Of a stretch of DNA of 64,000 bases, positions 42,561 to 56,321 are shown one piece after another (positions within the stretch are counted from its first letter, which is position 1; each line of letters opens with the position of its first letter). The position numbers were made by a program, and so were the translations under genes. The DNA is from Moniliella sp. 'wahieum' (taxonomy: Eukaryota; Basidiomycota; Moniliellomycetes; Moniliellales; Moniliellaceae). The stretch lies in contig RSEE01000115.1 of NCBI GenBank assembly GCA_003971905.1, positions 1 through 64,000 of the forward strand, given 5' to 3'. The notes under the pieces were generated by a model, which worked only from the letters and a program-made list of their open reading frames with translations, was not told where the DNA came from and searched no databases.

Positions 42561-45500
42561 ATGGCCGTGCCGTGCCATGTCCGCTGCTGGACACGCTCCC
42601 GGCCATGGCGGCGCCCACTCTGCGTCCGCTCCTACACAGCCGCCGCCGCGCCGCCCGCCGCATCCACCCTGCGCCTCCTCAACACCGACAAGCGCGATGC
42701 GCTGCGCGCGCTCGAGCACGCCGCCCAGCAGCGCTGGGAGCGCGAGCGCCTCTTCCAAGTGGATGCGCCCCCCCTGGCGCTGCGGACGACAAGGGAAAGT
42801 GGTTTGGCAACCGCCCCCTACCCCTACATGAACGGCCGGCTGCACCTCGGCCACGCCTTCAGCTACCAAAGTCGAGTTTGCTGCGGGCTTTCAGCGTCTG
42901 CTGGGCAAGACGACTCTGTTCCCCTTTGGCTTTCACGCCACCGGCATGCCCATCCCTGCCGCTGCCGACCGGCTCAAGCACGAACTTGCGTCCTCGTCCG
43001 ATACTTCCGCCCCTGACGCCGCGCCGGCCCAGGGCGCAATGACCCAAACTCGCATCCTCGAAGGCATGGGCATCCCAGCGTCCGAGATCCCCCCTTTGCC
43101 GATGCGCGCCATTGGCTCACGTACTTCCCGCCCCTGGCTGAGCAGGCCTGCGCCAGCTCGGGTGTCGGATCGATTGGCGCAGATCCTTCCTTACAACGGA
43201 CGCCAACCCGTACTACGACAGTTTTGTCCGCTGGCAGTTCAACCGTCTGCGTGCGCGGGGCCGCATCCAGTTTGGGGCGCGCTACACCGTGTGGAGCGCG
43301 CGCGACGGGGGCCCTGCCTTGATCATGATCGGTCCGTGGGGGAAGGGTTGGGGGTAACAGAGTACACTGCCATCCGTCTACCACTGCTTGCGTGGCGCGC
43401 TTCGGCCCCTACCCAGGTCCAGCACTTGGACCGACCCGTTGTGCTCGTCGCTGCCACTCTTCGGCCCGAGACAATGTACGGACAGACCAATGTCTTTGTT
43501 GGCCCCGAGATTGAGTATGGCTTGTACCACGTCAAGGACGAGCTGGTGGTTGCGACTGACGCTGCGATGCGCAATATGGCTTTCCAAGGCCTGACGGGGC
43601 TCGAGCGCGGGCAGATGCCTCCCCTGGTAACACGCGTGCGGGGAGCCGACTTGGTGGGCTGTGGTGGAAGCTCCCGTTGAGCGTGCATGGCAAGGTGCAC
43701 GTCTTGCCTATGGATTCGGTGCGTGCCGACATGGGAACGGGCATCGTCACCTCGGTTCCTAGTGACGCTCCGACCGACTGGGCTCAACTCTTGCACCTTC
43801 GTGCCAAGCCCGAGCACTATGGTATTGACCCTTGCTGGGCCCAGCTGGATCCTATCGATGTGGTGCATACCCCCTCGTATGGCACACGGACTGCCGCGCT
43901 TCTGGTGGGAAACTCAGATCAACTCGCCCCGCGATGTGCACCTGCTGGAAGAAGCCAAAGATTTGGCGTACACCGAAGGCTTCCATAAGGGTACCTTGGC
44001 CGTTGGTCCTACAAGGGTATGCCAGTCCCCGACGCACGCCCATTGATCAAAGAAGAACTTGTCCAAGCCGGCCAAGCTTTCCCCTATGCCGATCTGGAAG
44101 GCACGATTGTCAGTCGAAGTGGGGATGTGTGTGTGGCGGCGCTGGTGGACCAATGGTTCCTTGACTATGGCGCCGAGGACTGGAAAGCCAAAGCCGCCTG
44201 GCACTGGACCAAATGCAAACGTACGCGACGGATACACATGCTGGGTTTGTGCATACGATGGACTGGTTGCGCGAGTGGGCGTGTGCACGCTCGTATGGCC
44301 TCGGCACCTCCTCCCCCTGGGACAAGCGGTATCTGATCGAGTCTTGTCGGATAGCACGATCTACATGGCCTACTACACGGTCGCCTACCTCTTGCAGGGG
44401 CACGCTTGCGGGCATGGGACGGGCGAGAAGGAGAGGCCCCGGGCCCCTGGTATTCGCCCAGAAGACTGACGGACCAAGTGTGGGAGTACTCTTTGCCGAC
44501 GGACCTGTTCCCGAAGGAAAATCCCCGTGGAGGCACTGGACCGCCTCCGAAGCGAGTTCCGATACTGGTACCCTGTTGATCTCCGGAGCAGCGGCAAGGA
44601 TCTGATTGGCAACCACATGACCTTCAGCCTCTTTACGCATGCCGAGATGTTCCCGCCGTCTCAATGGCCGAAAGGAATGCGGGCCAATGGCCATCTCCTG
44701 TTGAACGGAGAAAAGATGTCCAAGTCCAAAGGAAATGCACTGACGCTGGGACAAGGGGTGGAAAAGTTTGGTGCGGATGCTATGCGCCTTGCTCTTGCCG
44801 ACGCCGGGGACGGCATTGACGATGCCAACTTTGAAGAGCAACAAGCCAATGCCAACATTCTGCGTCTGCACACATTGATGGAATGGGCGACGCGAGCACG
44901 GCCGGCCAAGGGGCCGGGATGAGGCAAAGCCGTCTCACGCCCCCGTTGGAACGCGAGGCTGCATTCTGGGACGAATGTTTCCAAGCCGAGATGGATTTAT
45001 TGACCACGCTAGCCCACCAGGCATACACCACTGCCTGTACCAGCAGGCCAACAAGGCGGCGTGGTATGGGATGCTCGGTGCGCGGGATGCGTACCGCGAT
45101 GCTGTGACGGGGGCAGGAGAGCAGGTGGACCAGGTATGCGAGCCGACTTGGTTCACGCCTGGATTGCCCGCTTGGCCATTGTGGCTTCGCCCATCATCCC
45201 TCATCTGGCCGAACACCTCTGGAGTGACGTTCTGGCGCGCCCGACCAGTATCCAGCAGGCTCGTGGCCCTTGGTGCCTCTCCATGGGCCCGAAGCTGCGC
45301 ATCGACGAGCCGTGCTGGCCAGCTCGCCTTTGTCCGTGCGGTCACGCGCCAGGCTCGTCTGCTCTTTACCAGTCCTATGAAAGAACGTCTGGGCCTCGAC
45401 CTGTCCCAGCCGACAGAGCTGGTGGTGCTCTACGCGGCCGAAGTCCCCAGGTGGCAACGGTCAGTAGTGAGTGTTCTTCGCAAGCACGTCACGGCCCAGG

Positions 45501-45912
45501 GCACCTTGGACGCAGCGGCGGCTAAAAAGACTTAGGTCGCCAGGGCTTGCTACGGGATAAGCGGGTTCATGCGTTCCTCACTCAACTTCAGGTATGTGCT
45601 TGTCGTTTTTGCCTTTTTCGCGTTTTTCTTAGGCGCAGCTGACGCTGACACGACACTAGACCACCGTCGCAACGTACGGGCCCGACGTACTGCACGAGGT
45701 GGAGGAAGGAAAAAATACGCTCGATGAAGGTACAACGCTCGAGACGGTGCGTGCCTACTTGATGCGCCAGTGTCGGTCGCTCGCGTTCGTCTGCTACCAG
45801 TAAAAGACGACTGTTTTGTCCCGAGGACGGGGGGGCGGTAGATGCTACGATCGAGGCGCAGAGCAAGCGCGCACTCCCCAGTCAGCCAGTAGTGATCGTA
45901 CGCAACATCTAA
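42561..45912 (+). CDS. Leucyl-tRNA synthetase, cytosolic (archaeal/eukaryotic) type
   Basis: Charges tRNA-Leu with leucine. N terminus [20 protein letters not shown]; class I HIGH motif as HLGH in [12 protein letters not shown] (about 42826-42861); [20 protein letters not shown]; editing domain with [16 protein letters not shown] and [15 protein letters not shown] at 44713-44727 in [41 protein letters not shown]-terminal [20 protein letters not shown] and VVIVRNI before TAA at 45910-45912. An intron is likely between about 45592 and 45659. Length (~1,100 residues) fits. The first ATG (42561) gives an Arg-rich, acid-free leader. About ten single-base frame changes interrupt an essential gene, again pointing to sequence error. 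Confidence 0.95.
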
Positions 45913-47287
<1,375 letters not shown>

Positions 47288-50200
47288 TTAGGGTGCGGGA
47301 GTGGGTGCGGGAGCGGTGCGACGCGACGAGGTGCGCAGTAGACTTGGGTCCAGCTGGGTGAGCGCGGTTTGGCGAGCAGCTTGGATGCGCGCTTGTCGCT
47401 CGGTCTCCCAGATAGCTTCAAATGTCGCCGTTAGATTTTTCAGGCCCCAGAGGTAGCCTGAATCGGGTCCCTCGGGATGCGAGGGAGCAAAGCGGACCAA
47501 AGGGCGAGCGAGCCATTCGGCATGCGCCTCCTCTTCCATCGCATCCTGCGCCTCGTACAACGCTTCTTTATCCGTATACAAGTCGGCCTGGGCGGACCAG
47601 GGCCAAGCTTCCGCTCCTCTTTCTCCTTCTCCTTTTCCTTGTCCGATTGGTGCGCCAAGGCGAAACGAATTCCTCTCCGGGCATACGATAGTCTTTCCCT
47701 GTCGTCGAGTGGGCAAAGTCAATGATGCGAATCTTCATCTCACCCCGATGAGGTTTGGCATGGGAATGAGAATGAAATGATGGTGGTGCGCGCTGCCTGG
47801 CGCGGGGCGGTGGTACGCGCGCCAGGGACAGTCCAAGCTGGAGGCACGCCCGCTCGACCTTCGCGCACGCGTCGCTCAAAGTGGTTCATCAGGCGCTCCT
47901 GAGCCGCACAGTCGCCATCGTAGATAACAAGAGCGAGGAGGCGTAAAAGCGGTAACCCGGAAGCTGGTGAACGATACGAGCCAACTGACGCAACTGCGCA
48001 GCGATGCCAGGTACATGGTGAATGAGGAGGGCGGTACCATTGTGCACAAATTGTGCCAAGGCCGACTGAAACTCGGACGGGCGCACGGTACGCCCATAGT
48101 ACTTGTCCTGGAACAGGTAGCTCAAGCTTGCGCTGTTGAACACTTGCATCCCACAAATTCTCGCTCCGTGGGTACGCGTCGTTGTCGCGGCCGCCTTGGA
48201 CGACTGCGAGGCACGCTTGGCGTCCGTCGCATCCAGGCTGTATTGCCGCATGCCCATCTTAAGGTCCAGCACGCACGGAGAGCGTAACCGACCCGTCAGA
48301 TCCTCCATCACAAGAAAATAGCCGGACCGAAGGAGCTTCTCATGCCCCCCAGCATCGAGGAAAGCAAGGTGGCCTTCTTCCCCCTTGACTTGATCCGATA
48401 CCCCATGGCAGATCGGCTCCCCCTCGTCCGCCTGGCTTCCACCGGGACCAAGTTGGCTCGTGACCGAGGCGGCGTGGACACGCCCTCAAGCTCATGGAGA
48501 TCGTCCATCTCGAACAGATCATCGTGCCCATTTGCTGCCCTGGTCAGCTCGGTTCCTTTGTCCGCTTCGACACTCGGCAGACGTGAAGGAGGGGACGCGG
48601 GAGAGCGAGGACAAGTAGGAAGAAGTTCCCTCGTGGGCCGCGGGTGGGAGAGGTGTACCGAGCGGCGAAGAGGGCTGAGCTGGGACTCGTGGGTGCAGAA
48701 GGATTGGGAGAACGGATGGAGACGTTGGACGAAGCAGGGGTGAAGGGGTGGGGGGGAAAGGGGGACAGGCCTGCGGGGGGAGGAGTGGTGTGTCTCATCC
48801 GGTGCTCGCCTGCCACACGAGCATTGCGCTCGATCGATTGAGACCGCGGTGTCAATCCGGGCCGGGTGGAAGAATTGGAACGGGAGTGGCTGCAGCCAGT
48901 GCGGGAAGAACGAGTGCGACGACGAGCCGCGGCAGTCGGGGTGTCCCGCAGATTGGAGGCTGAAAAGACCTCACGCAGGACCTGAGCTTGCAATCGCCGA
49001 TTGACCGCGGTGCTCCCCGACCAAAAACGCAGTTCTGACCCCAGGTGGATGGAGATTACTGGGTGTGCCAGGGGTCGAAGGGAGAGAAGGAACACCAGGG
49101 CTCATCGCAGCAAGGTCAGTGCCCAACCCCAGTGAGAGGCGGAGGGGGGTGTGGGGTACCGAGCACTGCCTCCCCTCGTTCCGGGCAGGAGAACGATGTA
49201 TGCGAGGAGAACTGGCAGGGGCGGCGGGAGAGTGAGGGCAGCTGGAAAAGGGGGAACGAGGCGACGGCCAGTTCGAGGATCCAAGTCAGAAAGCATCCGA
49301 GTCATAGCTTCTGCTGCCCCATAAGATGTGCTCAGGTGCCTGCCAGAGGGCCAGGGATGGCCAGGGGGGGAATGACCATGGGTGCGGGAGTGTACACGGG
49401 AATGTTCGAGAGCCCAGAGTGTAGGAAGAGGAGAATGGGACCGATTGCCATCGTGTTCCCGTCGGTGCCCAGTACCCACTCAGGCATCAGATGCCGGTTC
49501 ATCCCACTGCCACTTCAGGCACCTCCGCATCCTCCATTCTGACCCTTGAAAATCTTGCGCTTTGGGGGTAATCCGGGGGTACCGGGCTGAGTCGATGGGG
49601 TACCTTGGTGGTGAGGAACAGGGCTCGAAGTGGGGCCCTGGGCGTTGAGTGAGGGGGACGGAGAAGAATTACCAGTGGTGGCGGGAGGTTGCTCATCCGG
49701 CCCACAGGTCGGAATGAGACATTGAGCACGCCAGGTAGCGCGGTACGAAACGAAGCAGTTGACGCCCACTGAGTTCGAGCGACTCGTAAACTGGTTTTCC
49801 CGTGACACGAGCGGCACAAGCATGGCTCGAAAATTGGAAAATGGAGCTGTGCCCGCAACTTGGTTGTAGAATGGTTGGACTGAATGACGTCGGCAGTTGT
49901 CGGGTTTGGTCCCCATCCTCATCCACAGATGCCTCTGCTCCGAAAGCGGAGCGAAGACCCACCTCCCCGCGAACAGAGGAGCTGGTACCCCGGATCCCCC
50001 CCAAGCCCTCGCGGGTAGCAGACGGAATGGAGATGGAAGGAGTTTGGGACGCGACAGGGCAGTTTGCTCATCCACTGGCTCATTCACGGCATCGTCATCA
50101 TCATCATCATCACCATCATCTCCATGGCACTAGAGAAACTGTCGGTGTCAGAATAGACAGAGGAAGAGAGCTCTGTGTCCTGTAGTTGCTAGGGCAGCTC

Positions 50201-51194
50201 GGGAACCTGGGCGTGGGCACGGCCAAAATCGGAGATGGTAAAGTCGGGGGAGTGGGCTGGTATGTGGGGCAGGCGGGCGCGGTGGGCTCCCTGGGGCGAG
50301 GTAGTGGATCGCGCGTCTCGTCCGGAGGAGAGCGAATGAGGGAGACGAGTTCTGGGTTGGCTTGGCCGAGAAGGGCCAGAGGGGTGGCAGGCTGCGCCGA
50401 GAGGGGCGGTGATGCCAACTGTACAGAACGACGGTGAGGGGGGTCGACGGGGGTGCGGGCGAGGTTAGCTTGCGGTTGAGACTGGGAGGGCATGGCGGCA
50501 TTGCCTGGCCTGTCCTTGTGTGTGTTTTGTGGAAGCGGAGCTGGAGAACAGCTGGAGGGAGACCGAAGCCTTGCCCTGAGGCATGCACCGCGGGGGGAGG
50601 CAGTGCCATGCCATAGTCTGCTGGCGCAGTGGGTGCAGCATGCGTGCAACTGGGAGATCGGGCTCGGACGGGGGCCAAGCGAGAGCGAATCGGGCGGAGC
50701 CGAAGTGGATGCGGTGGAGGCGGACTTGGACGCACTCATGCGTACGCGTGGAGAGCGCACCAGGCTGCCGTCCGTCCTGCCGGCCTGTGGGGGTGGGCTC
50801 CATTCAACCACGGGCTCCCACGACGGCTGGACCGAAGAGGTGCCGGCCGCCTTGGAGGTGGACGCTGCTGGGGGAGGAGGCCCAGACGCAGGGGTTGGGG
50901 AGGCGAGGAAGTGGTAGGGAAGGCGGATGTGGAAGGCGCTGGGCGCGGTGCCGGCATGGGTCGGGGGGGACAGGGTGGTGGGGACAGATGGGGGTTCAGA
51001 GGAGCCGTTTCGGGTGGGGGTGATCGACGGGTGGAGGCGGCAAGAAGGAGGGTGCTGCGGGGAGAGCAAAGGATGGGGGCGCGGACGCGGATGCGACTGA
51101 TGTTGATGCTGGTGGTGACAAGGGTGGGTCTGGCGCGGGCATGGCTGCAGCGGCCGGGGCGGGCGCGTGCGGCGGAGAGGGAGGGGGGGCTCAT
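47288..51194 (-). CDS. KCS1: Inositol hexakisphosphate kinase, KCS1 type
   Basis: Makes inositol pyrophosphates from IP6. The IPK catalytic domain is at the C-terminal end: FLVMEDLTGRLRSPCVLDLKMG (the PxxxDxKxG signature, about 48260-48310), QYSLDATDAKRASQ, CGMQVFNS, YLFQDKYYGR, GYRFYASSLL with the SSLL motif (about 47945-47975), IYDGD, and RIIDFAHSTTGKD (IDF motif, about 47710-47735), ending ALTQLDPSLLR and a Pro/Ala tail before the stop at 47288-47290. Upstream, about 800 residues of Ser/Pro-rich disordered sequence include an acidic Asp run at about 50090-50120. The start is uncertain; I used the ATG at 51194. Several single-base frame changes are needed, one between SSLL and IYDGD. Fungal KCS1 proteins are usually this long. 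Confidence 0.88.
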
Positions 51195-51788
51195 GGGATG
51201 GGGGTGGCCATGTAGAGGGGAGCGGGGGGGGCGAGGGGTGGTGGTGGAGGTGCTGGCCAGGAGACGGAGATGGTGCCGGCGGAGGTGGTGGTGATGGCGA
51301 AGAACGCGGTCGGGGCGAGCCGCTCGGGAAATCTCCCGAGTTTCACGCCGCCGGCAATCGTTAATCGTCGATCATCAATCACCGATCGCCCACAGCCAAT
51401 CGTCAATCGGACAACACCATGTCACATGTCACATGTCAGACGCACCCGCCAGTGTCGGATGCTGCGCTTGACGGCTGCACTCCCCCGCGGCGCACACTGC
51501 CCCAAAGCCTCGCATCCTGGCGCTATCCCGCCCCGCACCGCGCCAGTCTCCTGCGCGCACAGGCCCCCCGACCGCATCGGAATGGTCTGAATCTCAACGT
51601 ACCCACCCGCCATTGCTTGCTCCACATCCATTCGCCAACTTCTGCCGTCCGCATCCGCACCTCTCCGACGCATCCACCCCCCATCCACCCCCCATCCACA
51701 CCCCATCACACCCCATCCACAGCCCCATCCACAGCCCATCCACCCCATCAGGCAAGGCCCCTCCTGCGCGCCACGCCCACCGCCAGGG
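51195..51788 (-). promoter_or_regulatory. Region between KCS1 and ALG14
   Basis: KCS1 upstream region. Contains a cluster of TCGAT/ATCGT motifs (aatcgttaatcgtcgatcat and repeats, 51356-51410) like that before UFD4, and a C-rich run of CCATCC repeats at 51670-51745. No gene recognised. Confidence 0.4.
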
Positions 51789-52724
51789 CTACACGAGGCA
51801 CCCCAAGCACTCTGCCTCCTCCCCCGCCCATCGGCCAGCCGCAGCGCCAGGTTGGGCCACTGCACCACAAACCGATCCACCAGCGGCCGCACCAGCTTGC
51901 CCGTCACACTCAGCGTCTCCACCCGCGCAAACGACTCGACGTATACCAGCCGGGGCGAATTGCGGCCCAGCACCTGTGCAGGTCAGTCCAGTCCAGATCA
52001 GTACCCTGCTCCTGCCTTGCCCATGCGCAACAAGCGTGTGTGTGTGCAACGTACCCGCAGCAGTAGGTGGCCGCCACCAGCGGCACACATGTCCCTGGCC
52101 CATTCATCAGTACCACCTCCATCTCTGGCCCGGGGCCCAGGACGAGCCAGGCCGCAGCGCTGAACGAGTACAAGGCTGTGATGGGTGTTGTCCACCACGA
52201 TTGCCCCACCTTTCGCGCGCGGGGCAACGTGATGATGCGGTACGGCGGGGACGCGCGTGTCTCCGCGGGGACCTGCTGGGAGGTCTGTGTCGTGGCCTCC
52301 TGTGTGGGCCGCGCTCCTGCCCGCGCCTTCTCCGCCTCGTGAGCCTTTCCCACGCTCAGCTCGTCCCTCCCGAAACGAGGTAGGTCCGGGGCGAGTAGCG
52401 TTCGAGGGCAGAGCGGCCGCCATCTGGAGCAGCTCAGCCGTGTGGCCGCCCGAACCGAGGAAGAAGGCGATGGACGCGGGGCGGGTGCGGGGCCGGGGCG
52501 GGAACGTGGGCGCTTTGTGCCCGCCGGCTGGGACGGAGGCTCCATGCCCGCCATGCAACTGCAAGCACAAGGAAGACGCCTCCCAGTGCGCCGAGGAAGA
52601 GGGTGAAGAGGACGCTGCGGAGCAACGGGCCGTGGGCGTGCACCCATGCGCCCACTGCGGCCGAGCACAGCACGATCCATGCCCTGAGCTGGACCGCGCG
52701 CGCTTGCATCCACTGCTCGCCCAC
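51789..52724 (-). CDS. ALG14: UDP-GlcNAc transferase membrane subunit ALG14
   Basis: ER-membrane anchor that recruits ALG13 for the second step of N-glycan lipid assembly. N terminus: MGEQWMQARAVQLRAW and a hydrophobic helix LRSVLFTLFLGALGGVFLVL (membrane anchor). Core: IAFFLGSGGHTAELLQMAAA (Rossmann glycine loop), LPRARKVGQSWWTTPITALY, VVLMNGPGTCVPLVAATY, then after an 81 nt intron (51974-52054; GTACGT to CACAG) LGRNSPRLVYVESFARVETL, GKLVRPLVDRFVVQWP and the terminal ECLGCLV before the stop at 51789-51791. These match ALG14 throughout. Single-base frame changes occur near 52440, 52060 and 51845. Divergent from the Vip1-like gene, with a shared 495 bp promoter. Confidence 0.93.
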
Positions 52725-53218
52725 CCTGGGATGGAGGGAACGAACGGCTTGGGCATTGGGGTAGACACGCCCGGCAGAGGCGTGGGGGGCAGCGCAGGTG
52801 GCAGTGGCGGTGGTGGTGGTCGTAGTGGGCGCTGGGCCAGCAGAAGCACCGGATCGAGGCCAGCCGCACGAGAGAGGAGGGGCAGGTGGTCCGCGCTCCT
52901 GAACATTTCAGGGCATGACGCATGCATCACGTGCCGCCTCGGCCGCACCAAAGCAGTCGTCGTCGCCGAGTGTGGTGCAGTGCGGGCCGGGGGCGGGCGA
53001 TGTGGCGCAGCGGGGGGTACCGCGTGTCAGTGGCGCTGTGCGGCGCTGTGGGCAACCCTACTCGCGCCTCCGGCTCCAGGCTGGCGTCACGTCACACGTC
53101 ACCGTCATCACGGAGGCTGGGGCTCAGCCACTGCAAGGGCAAGCATGTACTCGTGCCTGCCGCCCTTGCGCCGATTGCTGCTCCCCCGCCCCTCCCGCCA
53201 CCACCACCACCACCGCCA
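52725..53218. promoter_or_regulatory. Divergent promoter of ALG14 and the Vip1-like gene
   Basis: About 495 bp between two start codons pointing away from each other. Holds GGCATGACGCATGCATCACG at 52912-52931, a variant of the ATGCATGATGC motif seen upstream of other genes, and a CCACCACCACCACC run just before the Vip1-like start. Confidence 0.5.
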
Positions 53219-54079
53219 TGCCCGCCACCACCGTCGAGGTCGACAACCTCGCCCCCGGCACCACCGAGAAGGCGCTGCACGAGTTCTTCTCCTTCTGCGG
53301 CACCATCCAGCACATCGTCCTCGCCCCCCCCGCAGGCCAAAGTCACCTTTGCCAACCCCGAGTCCGCCAGCAACGCCGCCATGTGCGTTCTCCTCTTGTC
53401 CTTGTGCCGAGTGAGTGTGCCGATGCTGACCCTGCTTGCTTGCATTCCAGGTTGAATGGCGGCACGCTCAACGACGCGGTCATCTCCATCAGCCCGAGGG
53501 AGCTCTCGCCCCGCCCGGCCGAGACGCAGGAGCACGCCCGCCAGGAGGACAAGCCCAAGAGCGATTGTGGCCGAGTACCTGGCGGCGGGGTACAAGTTGT
53601 CGGATGACATTGCCAAGCGTGCTCTGGAGCTGGACCAGAAAACGGGTACTCGACCAAGTTCTATGCGTTCCTCTCCAGCCTGGACCACAAGCTAGGGGCC
53701 AAAACGGGCGGTGCCGAGCGCGAGAAAGGCGAAAAGGAGTGAGTAGCCCCGAACCCTCGTTTGTGGCCAACGTGCAGAACAAGTGGAACGAGCAATTGCA
53801 GGACCCGAACTCGCTTGCCTCGCAAGCCCAGGGCACGCAAGCGCGGCGTGGTCCAAGCTCGGCTCCTACTACACCAAGGCGGCCAACCATCCGCAGATTC
53901 ATCAATTTTACACCGACACCAGTCGGACAGTGCAGGACGTGCAGCGGGAAGCTCAGCGCATTGCTCAAGACAAATACGGCATCACCCACCGCCACCACTT
54001 GCATCAGCTCTTCTCGGCTGCCCCTGCTGTTGACGCCCGTCCTGCGCCGGAGGCGCCCGGCAAAGCGGGGATCAGCTGG
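53219..54079 (+). CDS. Vip1-type RRM protein
   Basis: RNA-recognition-motif protein resembling fission yeast Vip1; the role is poorly known. Start ATG 53219 (GCCATGC): MPATTVEVDNLAPGTTEKAL, RNP-like HEFFSFCGTIQHIVL, then AKVTFANPESASNAA. A 58 nt intron (53393-53450; GTGCGT to TTCCAG) rejoins as AAM-LNGGTLNDAVISI. The C-terminal family region follows: IVAEYLAAGYKLSDDIAKRA, FVANVQNKWNEQ and FYTDTSRTVQDVQREAQRIA. Frame changes: in the C run near 53333, near 53562, near 53642, near 53740 and near 53840. No stop is visible between this protein and the following signal peptide in the same frame; the next possible stop in a neighbouring frame is TGA at 54084-54086. I end the entry just before the next ATG. 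Confidence 0.85.
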
Positions 54080-54880
54080 ATGCTGACCCTCCTGCTTGTA
54101 GTGAGCGTGTTGGTGGGCACGAACGCCCATGGGGATGTTCCGCTGCCGCCATCGCCGGTGGCCAGGCTCCCAAGCCAGGGCAAGAGTCGTACATCCAGGC
54201 GCATATGGCAAGCGAGCACCACATCAATGCGTTTGACCTCGGTTCGTTCTTTGCGTTGCACGATCTCAACCGAGACGGTGTCTGGGACCGGTCGGAGGTG
54301 GAGGCGATCTACGGTGTGCACCACAGCATGTCCATCAAGCACTCGCCTACCGCTGAGATTCACGACGCCAAAGCCGACACGATTGTCAAAGAGGTGTTTA
54401 GCCGGTTGGATCTGAACCACGACGCTATGATTTCCAAGAGCGATTTCTCAAGGGCGGGGTGGAAGCCTTGCCCACCTTCAAACAGTTTGGCATCGGGGTA
54501 CTGGGACACCACTATGACCCCGAATCCGAGTTCTTTGTCCACCACGAAGAGAAGTACCACAGTTCTCCCGAACGCAAAAGGACGAGGCGTACACCCACCC
54601 GGAAGACATGCAGCACTTCCGTTCGCACGAAAAGATCGAGGCTGAGGAGGAGAGGCGGGAGCGCAAGGCCGAAGGGCTCCCGTCGCACGAGGAAGAGGCC
54701 CGCTTGCGCGCCCAAGCTGCCAGTAAAGGGGAACAGTACGTGTCGGAGTACGAGCAGCGCCAAAAGCCCACCGATACGTCCTTCCATCACGTGGACCAAG
54801 ATGCTTACTATGGAGGTTACGCCCAAGACGAGGCGCAGTCGGAGCAACATGTTTTCCGTGGGCCTGGGGCCAACACGTAG
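54080..54880 (+). CDS. Secretory-pathway EF-hand protein, nucleobindin/Ssp120 type
   Basis: Calcium-binding protein of the ER/Golgi lumen by homology to yeast Ssp120 and animal nucleobindins. The start ATG 54080 gives a signal peptide MLTLLLVVSVLVGTNAHGDV. Then MASEHHINAFDLGSFFALHD, EF-hand 1 loop DLNRDGVWDRSE, EF-hand 2 loop DLNHDAMISKSD, FKQFGIGVLGHHYDPESEFF, HHEEKYH and a charged helical region EAEEERRERKAEGLPSHEEE. The open frame ends at 54880 (GPGANT); charged, similar-looking segments in other frames to about 55195 (for example RLNQAKREAAGAGVKG) may be the true C terminus. Frame changes near 54185, 54455 and 54570. It directly follows the Vip1-like gene with no spacer. Confidence 0.8.
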
Positions 54881-55628
54881 TGAAGAGCGCCAAGGAGAAC
54901 GCTGGCCACGCCCAAAACGTGGGGGACGGCTGCCCGGGGAAACAGGCGAAGGGTACGACCTGCGGAAGAACGTGTACGATGCCCGGTTGAAGGCCGCTGC
55001 GTATTTCGACCAGCTCGAGAGAGATCAAAAGGCACGGTGGCCCAGGCGGCGGGACGAGTGAAGAACAGGCTGGGGAGAGCGACGAAGCCTTTCTCCAACG
55101 TTTGAATCAGGCCAAACGGGAAGCTGCAGGCGCTGGAGTCAAGGGCATGCCTCGCTCGAATGAGGATAGGAGCCGGATGCGGAACGGGCCTCCGAAAAAG
55201 GTATGTTTCTGTTTCTGTTTCTGTTTCTGCGCTGTGTTTCTCTCACAAAGAGGGTTCGGGTGGCTGACCGGATCCGATATGTAGTTCCCCCCCTTGGGCG
55301 CAGAGCCAAGTCGGATGAAGAAAGGATCCTACTTTGGCGAGTTTTGAAGGGCGTGTTGCGGCGGTCGAGCCCATACGGCAGGACCGTGGCTCCGCCCACA
55401 TTTTGCAAGAAACGCATTGGCACCTGACCATATTCATACCCCCGTTTGGGCCGGTTTTATCTGACCGAATCATTCATTCGTATCATTACGTTCTATCTAT
55501 CGTCCATCCACATCAGCCGACGCATACTAGACTTGCTTTGTTCCTCGTTAGCATTTCCAGAGAGACGGGACAGATTCACTTCGTTAGTCGTTGCCCTCTT
55601 CTTCCTCTTCTCTTCTTCGTCTTCTTCG
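54881..55628. other. 3' region of the EF-hand gene and intergenic
   Basis: Up to about 55195 may still be coding for the preceding gene, ending at a donor-like GTATGT (55201) followed by TTTCTG repeats. Beyond that nothing recognised; CTTCTTC-rich run at 55600-55628. Confidence 0.4.
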
Positions 55629-55794
55629 TACTGGAAGAGGGGTAGAATGGAGGATGTGGTTCTGAGGGGGGGTACAGGAGGCTATATGAGAAGGGTAGGG
55701 CCTTTTATATAGCCGAGGGTACAGGGGAACAGAGAGCGTCCGGGCGGATAAGATGGGTGACGCAGGATGGTGTGATCAGGGCATCGCCCCAACA
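55629..55794 (-). mobile_element. LTR-like fossil (solo LTR), minus orientation
   Basis: A 166 bp relative of the unit at 8725-8901, read on the minus strand from TGTTGGGGCGATG (right end) to CCTCTTCCAGTA (left end), with a TATA box (ctatataaaagg). Flanks cttcg (55624-55628) and ctccg (55795-55799) may be a decayed 5 bp target duplication. No internal region present. Confidence 0.6.
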
Positions 55795-56321
55795 CTCCGT
55801 CCTCTCCGTCCTCTTTGTCATATTCGTAGTAACGAGACGGTCGTCATTTAGTAGTCATCTCGATCTTCCACTGGCAGATATGGCGACTGATATGTTTTCC
55901 ACGGCCATACTACAGGAAACAGCAAAAAGCCAGAGGATGAACTTGCGGTTGTTCATCACGTAGAGTAGTTCTTCGAGTTCATCGCAGGGTGCAGACCGCT
56001 CAATACAAGCATTGTGTCTCGTCATGACGGACATGGTGCAGAGCCAGCAGATCTATAAAAAGGACAGAAATTGTTCGAGTTTGTACGTAGTACTACGTAG
56101 CCACAGGTACACATACAGTAGGAAGAGCCATATAATCGAAAAGGGAAGAACAGAAGAGGAGTGCATATCTCGGACAGGGTTTTCTGCATATACAAAATCC
56201 ACAGTGAGATGCCTCCTCTTGCGAGAGACAGGAGACACAATGTGTGCGCGTGAGGATCATGCGCACAGCACGACACATAAGATAGACTGAGAGACACGAA
56301 GGGGGCGCTCTCTACTGCCGT
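55795..56321. other. Intergenic
   Basis: About 530 bp, AT-richer than the gene-dense part, including 'tacgtagtactacgta' near 56083-56098. No gene recognised. Confidence 0.4.

Noticed and set aside
50090-50133. His-rich repeat protein on the plus strand
   Set aside because: The CAT repeat is better explained as an Asp run in the minus-strand KCS1 N-terminal region.
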